Assembly: GCF_050436995.1 (NCBI RefSeq)
Contig: NC_134766.1
Location: 3,410,001-3,474,000, forward strand
DNA: 64,000 nucleotides
DNA from: Anticarsia gemmatalis
Taxonomy: Eukaryota > Arthropoda > Insecta > Lepidoptera > Erebidae
Direction: 5' to 3'
Shown here piece by piece: positions 35,401-46,800 of this stretch. The notes beneath the pieces were generated by a model. The model ran no database searches and had not been told where the DNA came from. It worked only from the letters and a program-made list of their open reading frames with translations. The translations under genes and the position numbers were made by a program. Each line of letters opens with the position of its first letter. Position 1 is the first letter of the stretch.

Positions 35401-36343
35401 TTGTTTGAACGCTCTAATCTCAATAACTACTTGTCCGATTTGAAAAAATCTTTCACTGTTAGATAGCCCATTTATCGAGGAAAGCTATAGGCTATATATC
35501 ATCACGGTACGACTAAAAGGAGCAGAGTACAAGTAAAAAATGTTACAAAAATGGGGAAAATTTTGACCAATTCTCTTATCCCCTCAAACGTCCGTGGAGG
35601 GTATTGTAATATAATTATGGATACTTTAGTCTCCACGGACGTTTGAGTGGTTATGTGACGCAAGCGAAGTTGCGCGGGTCAGCTAGTACCCAGATAAAGC
35701 CCAAAAAAAATCATTGTAACTTTAACCCATTACTAAGCTACAGCCAAGCATAGGTATCCTCATGGTATGACGGATTGTTTACTTAAGTTCAGTTTTACTA
35801 GTAGAAAAATAATAGAATGTCTCTGGATTTTCTGAAAGTACCTATACTTATCAAAGTGAAGAAATAAATATACAGAAATTTATTTTCATTTATTTACTAT
35901 GCATCCTTTTTAATCGGAGCCCTTGAAGTCTTCCTTGGGGCCACAATGGGGCTGCCTTGCAAAAGAACAGGACATAACACCACAATAAATAAGACTAGAA
36001 GTAAAAAAACAAATTCTTACCTGTGTATGCTGTGGAGCTTAACAATATTGGGATGATTCCTGAATGACTGAAGAAATATTATCTCTCTAAAAGTCCTTTG
36101 AGCATCAGTCTGGTTCCGGAATGCATCAAATATTTTTTTAATAGCCACCACATCCTTAGTCTTTTTGTCAACAGCCTTCCAAACAATACCATAAGCACCT
36201 TTACCAAGCCTTTTCTTAATTTCAAACCTTTTCAAAATATGTTCGTCAATTTCCGACATATTCTTGTCTGGGCTCTTTTTCTGACCCTGCTTTTGACCCA
36301 CATCCTTTTTCTTTTCATCCCTTTTCACTTGATTTTGATTCAT
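29458..36343 (-). CDS. Mapk15: Atypical MAP kinase ERK7 / MAPK15
   Basis: Minus-strand exons: 36343-36021, 34912-34706, 32210-32070, 31712-31573, 31102-30904, 30478-30311, 29908-29458; 1629 bp, 542 residues plus stop. The kinase domain shows the glycine loop GKGAYGIVWK, VAIKK, the catalytic HRDQKPSN (the Gln is characteristic of ERK7/MAPK15), DFG, an activation loop with TDY followed by VATRWYRAPE, and the MAPK insert region with DMWSLGCILGEML. After the kinase domain comes a basic, Ser/Thr-rich, probably disordered tail of about 180 residues, usual for this family. ERK7/MAPK15 kinases autophosphorylate and act in ciliogenesis, secretion control and autophagy (family knowledge). The first ATG gives a lysine-rich leader; Met29 (codon at 36,259-36,257, MSEIDEHILKRF) aligns better with the family start. 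The TDY lip differs from the TEY of human MAPK15. Confidence 0.95.
30659..30836 (+). mobile_element. Helitron-like repeat, AAATGCGAAAGTAACTC family
   Basis: Starts TCCATACTAATATTATAAAT, contains GCGAAAGTAACTCTGTCTG and ends AAAAGCTAG. Related copies at 56,197-56,397 and 60,542-60,712. In MAPK15 intron 5. Confidence 0.65.
31258..31512 (+). repeat. SINE (CCCACTGCTGGG family), long copy
   Basis: Runs from TAACCCATTAATGTCCCACT through GGCCAACTGCGGGTTGGGG and GTTTTCCTTCACCATTGG to GTGTTACCTCGGG. It lies in MAPK15 intron 4, ending about 60 bp beyond the exon at 31,573-31,712 on its 3' side. Confidence 0.7.
31952..32006. repeat. Half of a foldback MITE (ACATTTAGCGG family)
   Basis: Contains AAAAAACGCTATTG and CCGCTAAATGTATCTCAGAAA; only the right arm is present. 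Confidence 0.5.
32270..32440 (+). repeat. tRNA-derived SINE, 5' part diverged
   Basis: GGTTCGATTCCCACACGG (B box) and CCCCGCGACACAAGAGCAAT match 46,411-46,624; the A-box region is decayed. In MAPK15 intron 2. Confidence 0.7.
32822..33067 (-). mobile_element. Non-autonomous Helitron
   Basis: Complete minus-strand copy in MAPK15 intron 2: CTAGCTGACCCGCGCAACTT to TTATAATATTAGTATAGA. Confidence 0.88.
33345..33425 (+). repeat. tRNA-derived SINE head
   Basis: A-box-like GCGAAGTGGTTAAGG and B-box-like GGGTCGCAGGTTTGATTTCC with tRNA-like spacing, but no clean cloverleaf. Confidence 0.45.
34251..34320 (-). repeat. tRNA-derived SINE head
   Basis: The minus strand reads GTGGGTTCGAATCCTACC (B box) with a decayed A-box side. 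It adjoins another SINE at 34,350. Confidence 0.5.
34350..34635 (+). repeat. SINE (GTCGGCTTCCAGTCTCACCG family)
   Basis: Ordered words CCAACTATGTTGTAGTCGG, GCGACTGCCTATCGGACC, GACTGTCAAAGATC and ATGACAGCCGGGATCC. It ends about 70 bp from MAPK15 exon 2. Confidence 0.6.
35368..35686 (+). mobile_element. Non-autonomous Helitron with a 71-bp foldback inserted
   Basis: Full plus-strand family copy in MAPK15 intron 1, interrupted at 35,580-35,650 by a small foldback element listed separately. Confidence 0.88.
35580..35650. mobile_element. 71-bp foldback element with TTAT target duplication
   Basis: Ends CCCCTCAAACGTCCGTGGAG and its inverted copy CTCCACGGACGTTTGAGTGG (one mismatch in 20). It is flanked by TTAT at 35,576-35,579 and 35,651-35,654. 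The host Helitron sequence is known from other copies, which makes the boundaries certain. Confidence 0.88.
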
Positions 36344-39285
36344 CAGTACTTCTCTTCAACACAACTTATACAGTGATTGTAAAATCAAATTCTGAAATCG
36401 ATTCAATTAAAATTCATATATTCGCTATAGTCATGTTTTCCTATCAAACGACTATATAAAATGTAAATTCGAAGGATATCGTGAGCTTATTTGAATATCA
36501 GAGAAGCGTGACTACCATCATTGTCAAAATATTGATTATTTACGCTAAGCAACGAGAAATATATCGATAGGTAATCGGAAGAGAATTACTCATTACAAAT
36601 ATCTAACAAGTGAGTTTTAAGTTTTACTTACGTACAAAACTGGAGTTATATTTCACAAGTCCCATTATCTATTTGCTATTTTTTGTAATTGTCTCGTTTT
36701 TGCAATATAACTAGATAGTCATCGGCACTACTTTTGAATTGTGCCATTCGAGTTTCATTTGTTTACGGGCGCCCAAACAAGCTGTCAGTAACCATGGTAA
36801 CTGATGATGACAACTTTAGTAATGAGGCAAATATGTATAATCGATATTTTACTTGCTCAATAAAAAAATCATGTCAAGGGTTTTGTTTTATATCCTGCTG
36901 TCGTATACGTAATTGATTTTAATTTGATTGATGACGCTGAGACATGTCATCTTTTTTTTCTATGGGCTCAACTAAACTCACTAATAAAATTATTGTAGTC
37001 ATCGTAAAACACATTATTTATAATTCAAAACACTGGCCAGATTATACTTTTTGTATCTACGGCAATTAACCCAAGGTGTAGGTGTTAAATTATTCACAAC
37101 AAAACCTACGATCGGGAATTAAAAATGAAACGCCATTTATTATTCGAGATTTTATTTTTATCAACATTAGTACAGTAATTCTGAGAACCAACTGCTCAAA
37201 ACAGCGGGGAATTATACTATCTAAATATTTGTCTTTTAATACTATAATATGTTTTTCTCTATAATGGTAATTTAGTAAATGCATAATACTAGTTTAGGAA
37301 TTAAATGTGAGCAAATCTTAGAGCTGGAGACGTCTCGAATGATTACCAGTATCACAATAATACTATCTGTAGAAATAATCCCATTTTCGTAAATAGCTAA
37401 CGTTATTGTGCGCTATCATACCTACTTTTGCAATGTACAGAAAATTCAGCGTTTGTTTGTAACAAACGCCTAAAAAGTCTCAAAGCTAGAAAATAAGCCA
37501 AGCACGTAATTTTTTAAACTGTAATAAAATACCAGCATAGCACGAATGATGGGATATTTCTCTTTCTATCATTTAATCTGTGTTTGATCTAAAAGTGACA
37601 AATAATCCACACTATGATGTCATTTCTTATATTTTTGCAACGGTGAATAACTACACTTACTTGGTGTCATCTCAATCGTAATCTAAAATGGACATGCTCT
37701 AAGCTGCAAACACATTACTAATTAGGTAAATTTAGTAAATGGAACGTGAAATCTTTCCTTATTATCTACTACAATATATAAAAAATAAAAATTAACATCA
37801 ATATAATGTTTTAAATATAAAAAACAAAACAAAAAATCTCAAAAATAAAACTTAGACTAGCGTAATAAAATTGTTTGCAATATCACAAATATAATATTAT
37901 TAAATATATGTAAATGATTCGACGATATTAAATTCTACTGCACGAGTAATATAAATTACGCGCTAAAGAGTAAAGCACTGAGCAAACATAGCTAAATTTT
38001 TGGACATCGATGTAAACGACTTTTCAAAGAGATGAATATTGAAAACTTTTTGAACGATAAGTCATAACATTACTACACATTTCGTAGTAATACAATTTTA
38101 TAAGTACTTTTAATTATTATCTTTTAAAGCGGATCATTTAATTGAACGTGTTTTAAGTACTGTGTTTATCAATATGTCAATAATTACATATTATTATATC
38201 AATATGAATCATAATGAAAAAACACTCGAGGAGTTTTCAATAAACTTGAATCTTAAAATTGCTAAGTCCAAAATCCTAAAGTTTTAATATCTCATTTACT
38301 TTCGATGTTTATTTACAATATTCAAAATATCGTCAAATATCGAAATACTAAAAATGTATTTAGTTGAGTTATGATAATTATTGTTGTGTTATAATTGTGC
38401 CTCATATAACTAGCTGTTACTACGCTACATTTTCTGAAGCGAAAATTTCAATTCTACGCTCATATTTGCTCAACAATTATACATAAGTAAAGGCCTAAAG
38501 TCTGCCTCCATAGGAGTTAACGACACATAATTTGGTTAATAGCTCTACAAGGACGTTTAAGTATACTTAACCCCATTACTTCAGACGTAGTTATTCCCAA
38601 AACGACCGCAACTCTCTAGTGCGTCATTAAACACTGGAAATTTCGCCTTCATACGAGCTCGTGTCGCCTTCTACATATACAAACCACGTGATAATATAAG
38701 TTTAACTTTATATTCGAACCATTCGTGTCGATTTTTCCTCTTTTTATGTATCGTTTTCCCTCTTTTGTACATTAAACCATTTGCTTATTCGAGAATATAT
38801 AGGTACACAATATTTTCCCAAACTATACTTTTTTCATAAACTTAATTATATACTAAAAAGAGCAACGCACAAAAACTAGTTTTAAACTGCAACACAACCA
38901 TAAAGTTCCCTGCACAAGAAAAAAAGTATAAAGCAATTAAGATAACACACGCCTTTTCTAAAGAACACGGGTTTATATTAAGTGGAAACCCGTAATGAGA
39001 TCTAAATTGAATACATTAAATCTTTACTAATAACAATAAAAGATAAATCATATCGAAAGCAGTTATATCAAAAACCTAAATACGTCATAATATATCACGA
39101 AAAAAACAGTCATCACTTCATTTTATAACGCAAATAACCGAATTGGAAATACTTCACTTGAAAGTTTCGAAGGAAAACTTGGTTGTTGAAATTTTCGCTT
39201 TAGAAATGCAGTTAATTGTGGGTCTACTCTAACCGCTAGATCTACATTGCGGTGAAGGCACACTTTGTAGTTCAAAGTTTATTAT
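36344..39285. other. AT-rich DNA between MAPK15 and PLGRKT
   Basis: No coding exon recognised. The left end should contain the MAPK15 promoter; the right end is the 3' flank of PLGRKT. I see no clear repeat family here apart from simple AT-rich runs. Confidence 0.6.
36562..36569. promoter_or_regulatory. DRE-like motif TATCGATA upstream of MAPK15
   Basis: A perfect TATCGATA palindrome about 220 bp upstream of the first MAPK15 ATG. In Drosophila this is the DREF binding site in many housekeeping promoters; its use here is inference. Confidence 0.4.
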
Positions 39286-40331
39286 TTAGAGTAGAGGAGG
39301 GTGGATCTTCTTCTTTTCTTCCACGTCCAAACGTCCGAGGTCAATAGAAGACGGAGTGGGAAGACCGCAAGGCCATTCAAGAGATTCCGCTTCGTGCGTC
39401 ATTATGTGTTCAGCTTCCACTGAAACACATTGCAGTTTATGTATAAACGATGAATATTACTGACGATTTTTTTACCTTAAACACTTTTTTCCTGACCACT
39501 TTTGCAAACAACCGTCGCCGCGTCGATAGGAATTCCCTATGCTTTGTTATTGTTTAATAACGCGTGTAAAAACAAATTATATTAAAATTCAAGGTAAGTA
39601 TACCAAGCTACTCTGACTAATAAAGATGTGTCTTTAGGTAATACGGTAAAAATTAAATCCACTTACTTCTTATCCTGTGTACTTTATTCCCGTAAGCCAT
39701 GTCCCAATAGTACAAAGTCACATAGGTGAGAGGTATAAGAGGCATCAGCAGATAGGCTCTCTTAGTCCGCCTGAAACTGTTATAACTTCACATTACGTCG
39801 TGGAAATGGTATCGTTTCAATTCATATCGAATTATTATTAAAATGAAACATGAAGCCATGCAAATTTCATAGAGCTATTCATAGCAAAGATGCTAATCAG
39901 GAAAAGATGCATCTTACTGGAAGCTTGCCAGATCGCTAATCAAATTTTCCATTTATTACATAAATATTGCTCAAGGATTTTGTTCCAAACAGATGGACTG
40001 TGTGCTCATTGGAAGAAAATAGTAATTTAATTATACTGTACCCTGTAAATAATCCTGCCACTGCAGTTACTGAGAATGCAGTCAACCAGAGGCAGGTGTC
40101 CCTACTTTTCGCTATTTGCAACGCCATTTGACGCTCTTGCAATTGATATTGCAACTGTATTTGCCTCTCCATCTAAAATAATTTTACAAAATAAAATATA
40201 TACGTATGCTACAATGTTTTATGACCATATTTTATGATTCAATGACTTACCTTTATTTTGTTTATACTTTGAATGAATTCTTGATTCTTTTTGAAGTTTT
40301 CTTCCATATTCACTGTTAAATAGTTGCCCAT
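39286..40331 (-). CDS. Plgrkt: PLGRKT-like two-span membrane protein
   Basis: Minus-strand exons: 40331-40251, 40172-40042, 39770-39667, 39419-39286; 450 bp, 149 residues plus TAA, close to the 147 of human PLGRKT. The N-terminal part has the family hallmark QLQERQMALQIAKSRD (residues 37-52), preceded by a basic, Asn/Gln-rich segment. Two hydrophobic segments follow (about 53-71 with LWLTAFSVTAVAGLFTG, and about 76-97 with LLMPLIPLTYVTLYYW), then a hydrophilic tail of about 50 residues. In mammals PLGRKT is a membrane plasminogen receptor that depends on a C-terminal lysine; this protein ends IHPPLL and lacks it, so plasminogen binding is not expected. It is divergent with FEN1, 487 bp apart. 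Confidence 0.9.
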
Positions 40332-40818
40332 GTTTACAAATTACTTACTAGTTGCGTTAATTAAACAAAAATCACAACAATTGACGATCAACGCCCTACT
40401 ACGATTTAGCTATTACGAAGCTATCAGCTGTTTGTTGTCAAAACAGTTTTTTTGCTTAGGCAAACAGACGGTTTGTTTTTGCTCTACAAGCTGCATGTCA
40501 CTTACTTATTTGTTACTACAAAAATCTCACAAAAGGAAATAAAATAATAATACTAGTCCAATTTAAAAGTTACTTGCGGTTCTTTTATTTTAATAAAATT
40601 ATTTAATTTAGAAAAAGCAATTAAATGTACCCAATCGATATTTTGGTAGACTGAATTGTTTATGACCACATCACTATTTATTGACAACTTGAAACGTCAG
40701 TTGAGTGAACCAACTATTTGGGCGCTTGGTGCTTTCGCGCCAAATTCACAGAGCGTAAAAATATTTTCAAATATAACATAACATATTTTTCTAATATTAT
40801 TGGTATAAATAAGCCAAG
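40332..40818. promoter_or_regulatory. Shared PLGRKT/FEN1 head-to-head promoter region
   Basis: 487 bp separate the two start codons, which point away from each other. The FEN1-proximal side holds an E2F-type site (listed) and a DRE-like AATCGATA at 40,633-40,640. No TATA box is evident in a good position. The shared promoter is an inference from spacing. Confidence 0.65.
40733..40744. promoter_or_regulatory. E2F-type site upstream of FEN1
   Basis: TTTCGCGCCAAA, 75 bp upstream of the FEN1 ATG, is a perfect match to the E2F consensus (TTTSGCGC on one strand, overlapping TTTGGCGC on the other). E2F control of replication genes is well known; FEN1 is an S-phase gene. Binding here is inference. 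Confidence 0.6.
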
Positions 40819-43800
40819 ATGGGTATTCTAGGCTTATCAAAGTTAATAGCGGACATTGCTCCTCACGCCGTAAAAGAAATGGAGATCAAAAACTACTTTG
40901 GTATGTCGAAAATCGTTAAACAATCGGAAGAATATAACCTATGAAGATGAAAAAATATAATTTTTTTATTGTTTTTCAGGACGTAAAATTGCGATTGACG
41001 CTTACATGAGCTTGTATCAGTTCTTGATTGCTGTTAGAAGTGATGGTGAGTCTTTATTTTCGTTTATTATTAAAGTAGAATACCGATTTGAGGTCTCTTT
41101 CAACCTGCTGTGTTGAGAGTTAGATCTCCTCCTAATCTTGCACAAAAGGTTCGGTTTCTATAAGCAGCAATAAATAAACATCGAACGCTTACATTTTCAA
41201 TAGACACTTAGTAATAAACACGTAGTTTGATTTTTGCAATGAAATTTTCTCTCATGACTTACCTACATTGCAGTACTATAAAAATACCAAAACTAAATCC
41301 TATTACACGCTTGCAGGTAACCAGTTAGTCTCTGTAGATGGAGAAACAACATCTCATCTCATGGGAACGTTCTACCGTACCATCAGACTGGTGGAGAACG
41401 GCATCAAGCCGGTGTATGTGTTTGACGGTAAACCTCCAGACATGAAGTCCCATCAGCTGAACAAGAGAGCTGAGAGGAGAGAGGAGGCCGAGAAGGAGTT
41501 ACAGAAGGCTACTGAAGCTGGTAAGACATATTGTTGCCAGCACATAAAAGCTAAATTTTAAGACTTTCAACTATCATAATGTTAGAAACAGTGAATCCTT
41601 AGTTAAGTGGGGTTTAGGGGAAGTGACAACTTACCACAATTGGCTATCTCTGCTTCTATGAAACATATTGGTATGGACAAATACTTTATGGATGTTTTGT
41701 TCTGAAAAGATTTTATTAGGGGTTGAAACCTTAATCTTATAAACACTTAACTTCAGCCATCACTATTATGTATATTGTCAGTATATATAAATTTTTTTAC
41801 TATTTCTAGGTGACCAGGAAAATATAGAGAAGTTCAACCGTCGCCTGGTGAAGGTGACAAAGCAACACAATGAGGAGGCTCGTGAGCTGCTCAAACTAAT
41901 GGGGGTGCCCGTAGTAGAGGCTCCGTGTGAAGCTGAGGCGCAATGTGCTGCACTTGTAAGTTATTACTCTCACACTGTGTCACAAATCTATACTAATATT
42001 ATACTACTCACAAATCTATACTAATATATAATATATAACTAAAGAGTTTGTTTGTTTGAACGCGCTAATCTCAGGAACTACTGGTGCGATTTGAAAAATT
42101 CTTTCACGCTACAACCAATAGGAGCAGAGTAGAAGTAAGAAATGTTACAAAATGGGAAAAATATGACCCATTCTCTCTTATGTGACGCAAGCGAAGTTGC
42201 GCGGGTCAGCTAGTTAATTTATATGTTTTCTCCGAACTGAATCAAACACTATTTAACTATACCCAGGTGAAAGCTGGCAAGGTGTTCGCCACGGCTACAG
42301 AAGATATGGACGCGTTAACATTCGGCACCAATGTGCTACTGCGTCACCTGACTTTCTCTGAAGCACGCAAGATGCCTGTACAAGAGTTCCATCTTGATCA
42401 AGTACTGAAGGGACTGGAGTTGGAGCAGAGTGAGGTGAGAAGATGCATCACTAATATTTTATAGAATTTATTTTTCGAAAACAAGAACATCGTATTAAAA
42501 CACTGCTTTTCTATTCTTGAGTGTGTACTTTAATAAAGTTTTTGAATGTGCGCTACTTCTCCAATCAGCAATAGGCCAGTATGGCGTATGGCGCATGGTA
42601 ATCTAACCCCTTCCCAGATAAAAACGCTTGCCCAGCAATGGTTTTTCAAACAAAGAAGAATACTAACATTAAAGGTATGAGGGTCAACACACACTCAAAG
42701 AGTGGCCAAGGGCAACGAAGCGCGGAGTCATGCGACTTCTCGAGCACACTTCATAATATACTGAGACTGCGCTTCGCATCGCTGTACTTCGCCGTTCTTT
42801 CGTGTGAGTTGACCCTTAAGGCCAACGTGCACGTGTTCGCCCGTAAATATACGTGGACGATCGTATACGTGCAAGAAAAATAAATAATGCGAGAAGTAAA
42901 TGTACTAAAGCTAGTTTTTATCTTCAGTTCATAGACCTGTGCATTCTCCTTGGCTGTGACTACTGCGGCTCTATCCGCGGCATCGGTCCGAAGCGCGCCA
43001 TCGAGCTGATCCGTCAGCACCGCTGTCTCGAGGAAGTGTTGCGGAACATCGACACGGAGAAGTACCCGCCGCCGGAGAACTGGGACTTTAAGAGAGCTAG
43101 GGAGCTGTTCTTGCAGCCGGAGGTCGCTGATCCTAAGGATATTGAGGTAAATAAATATATTCATTTCTTGCCAACTGAATTGCGTGTAGATAAAGTACCA
43201 GTATAGTGTATGGTCATCTTAAAAAAAGTCTAACATGTTACCCGTCTTGTTAAAACTAGCAAGAAGCGATCTTTTTCCCTTGCACCTCACTCCGTTAACG
43301 AAATAAGTTCATTTATCATTAAATTCATACTATCATTTAAATCAGACATATTTTCGATAATTAAAATACATTGTTGAGAATATGAGTTATACTCAAGCAT
43401 GTGTGTAGGAATACTTTTCATACTTTGTATAATTATTAACTCTTGCAGTTAAAATGGTCAGACCCGGACGAGGAAGGTCTGGTGAAGTTCTTGTGTGGAG
43501 ACAAGCAGTTCAACGAGGAGCGCGTGCGCAATGGAGCCAAGAAACTGATGAAAGCACGCACCGGGACCACACAGGGACGGCTTGATGGATTCTTTACTGT
43601 ATGTACTACTAACTTACACTTTTTAGATATTTTCCCATGGTGTTGCCTCTCTCTGATCCTAGTGCTAGTGTATTTGCTCATTTCGATTTATATTTTATTA
43701 TTTCTATTTTCGTTATTTTTGATGTACATATGGGTTTTTTTACACCTCCTGCACTAAGAAGTCCTCATATGTCGCGGGGAGTTCTACAAAAATACAAACA

Positions 43801-46800
43801 ACGGACACAAAGCCAGGGGCCGAAACAGGTCAGTAAAGTCAGTAAAAGTCAGTATTTTTGGACCTGGTCAGTAAAAGTCAGTATTTTCGAAAATTGGTCA
43901 GTATTGTCAGTATTTTTCCAAATTCAATATACTTTTTTTGGTTTTCCTCTGCTTTTGGCCAATCCTACATTCTCGATTTGTCCAGTGATGATATCTGAGG
44001 GCTGGTTTGGACACTTTGTATATGTGGATGATCTACGTACATATACAGGGTGTAAATGACAGCTAACCGAAAACTTTACTGGTAAGTTTGTGACACTGTA
44101 TGCGCGAAATTTACTCCAACGATATTTCTCGGAAATGATTGGTTCCCGAGTTAGTCATTTTTGAGCGTTCAATGTATAGTGAACAACGCGATGTATCTCC
44201 GCGCATGCCTACGAGACTTCTGGCGGCGGCGGCGCGCTGATCGACGACATGTCGCGACGCGTCGTAGGTACGTACGCGTACCACCACGTCTATGCGCTCA
44301 CTAGTATGCAACCCTATCATTAGATAACAATCTTATGTATCGTTTATGGTATCGTAAGTAGGCCCGTATGTTACAATAGCTCATAGTAAAATTGTAAGCA
44401 GGTAGGTACCTACTTGGCTTACGTGAAATCAAACAATAATAGCAAAATGTAACCAATAATAAGAAAGTGCTAAAACATATTGTTATCAATGTCTATCAAC
44501 ACGCAAATACCTGGTGTATGGCGAGAGTTTGAGTACCTTTGGATCCGGACGTACAGGTGCAGAGCACGCCGTGCACTTCCACGTGCTTCACCATACATAA
44601 CACATCAACATTTCTTCCTATTTACGAACACAACTGCACTTCGAAAACAATAACAACAAAAATAATAACAATAAAAACAACAACACAAAACCGAAACAAT
44701 AACAAGTAATAATAAACAATAGTTCACACACGACACGACGAATAGGACATAACGAACGACACCGGTGAAGAGCTTCCGTCTTCCGCGAGCGAATTGCTCG
44801 AACTATCAAAGAGAGCCGCCGGCGCGGGCGCCTCTCCGCTCACTCGCGCCGCCCCTCGCCCGCGCCACCCGCTCCCTCCGCGCCGTCCGCCCGCGCGCCG
44901 CCGATTTGGTGACGAGCGACGAGTTAGTATCCCAGCGAGAGATTAGATTCAATAAAATATTGATGTGGCATTACTATTTTTACTTGTCACAGTTGTTACT
45001 GGTTGCATTGTAGTTTTATTCAAATACCAAATAACATTACAAACATTATTGATGTAAGTTTAAAATACTTTGATATTTATAACATAAAATCAGCTTAAAG
45101 TAAATAAAATAAACTCGAAACGATTATTTAATTAAACCATAAAAAATGTAGGTACATAACAATGATAACAATCAATATCCATTAATATTCTTATCAGAGA
45201 AACTAACTTATCATAATTCATAATCCCCGGAGAATTACTTAGCATCCATTTTGTCGCATCCCATCTATGTAACATCCACGCGCGGTCGCGGCGTCACGCG
45301 TCACTACGGCCATCTTCTTTTCGAGGCGCACCGCGCTTGTATGAAGTATGAATGAGCGTGTAAATATCGAATAGAAATTTGCAAGAACAAATGGAACAAA
45401 GCGACAATACATGTTAAATTGTTTATTAGAGATTTTTATAGCGCTAAAGAATATCAATAGGATTTTTTGTCGTTCTGTATGTATTTGTACGTGTAATAAT
45501 AAGATATCACACATTTTAAATCTTATGAATTTACCTTTTATCGGAGAGCGGGATAATTATGTAATTTTCATTTTTAACATAGAACAAATACTAAGTAACG
45601 CTGCATACTAGTGAGTGTGAGGCTGACAGCTGTGTGCGTAATCGTGTGTCTGTGTGGCGCGCGTAGGTACGCGGCGTGACGTCGACCGTCGCGGCCGGCC
45701 GCCGCCGGCGCGGTGTCGTTGGCCGCGCACAGCTGATAGCGAATTTATACGTTGTTTTAATCCATTGCTGTTTTTTGTGGAAAACAGTAATATGACGGAT
45801 TTTTTTTCATATTCATGTTGCATTATGTAGTATTAACGAAATAATACCAAAAAAAATTAAAAAAAACGCATAAAAAATCGGAAAAATCAGAATCATGTCT
45901 AAAGTCATTTTTTTTCGTTTTCGGTAGGCTGTCATTTACACCCTGTATATTTAAGCATCACATGACCTCAAAAATAGCATCTGTTTTAAATCAATATTTT
46001 TGGAGTGAAAACGTGTTTAGCGGCGTTGCGCACTTTTTTGGAATGGGTAAAAACTTCTCAACTCGTAAAAAATTCTTAAGACCTGATCGAAAATTCGTAA
46101 GACCTGATCGGAAATTCGTAAGACCTGATCGAAAATTCGTAAGACCTGATCGAAAATTCGTAAGACCTCATCGAAAATTCGTAAGACCTCATCGAAAATT
46201 CGTAAGACCTCATCGAAAATTCGTAAGACCTCATCGAAAATTCGTAAGACCTCATCGAAAATTCGTAAGACCTCATCGAAAATTCGTAAGACGGGAAGTT
46301 TATTAGAGATTTTGGTGTTTATTGGAGTTTAATGGAGTTTTTTTAGAATTTTTGGAGTTTATTGGCGTTTTTTTGTCCAATAGACTCCAAAAAACACAAA
46401 TAAACCATTTGACTGCTTCCGTGGCGCAGTGGTTTAGGTCACCACGCCAATACCACTGCGTCGGGAGGTCGTGGGTTCGATTCCCACACGGAGCAATTAT
46501 TTGTGCGATCCACAAATAATTGCTTCGGGTCTGGTTGTGCTTTGTGTCCGTTGTTTGTATGTTTGTAAAAAGTCCCCGCGACACAAGAGCAATTCTTAGT
46601 GCGGGAGTTGTCTTTTTTAACAAAAAAAAAAGTGTTTTTTGGAGTCTATTGGACATTAACACAATAAAAAGGCGGTGCTGGTTGTTTATGGGGATGGTGG
46701 AGGCCAATAACTGAAAATAAGCTTCATATTTCACACCATTCACCCAAAAAACGGTTTGGAAATGGTCAGTATTTGGTCAGTATTTTTGAATTTTTGGTCA

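Noticed and set aside
42751..43164. 137-codon minus-strand frame in FEN1
   Set aside because: Shadow of FEN1 exon 6 on the opposite strand.
46076..46306. Repetitive protein frame (RKFVRPH repeats), or a CRISPR-like array
   Set aside because: Direct 21-bp tandem repeats with no unique spacers, in a transposon inside an intron of an animal gene; open on both strands only because 21 is divisible by three.
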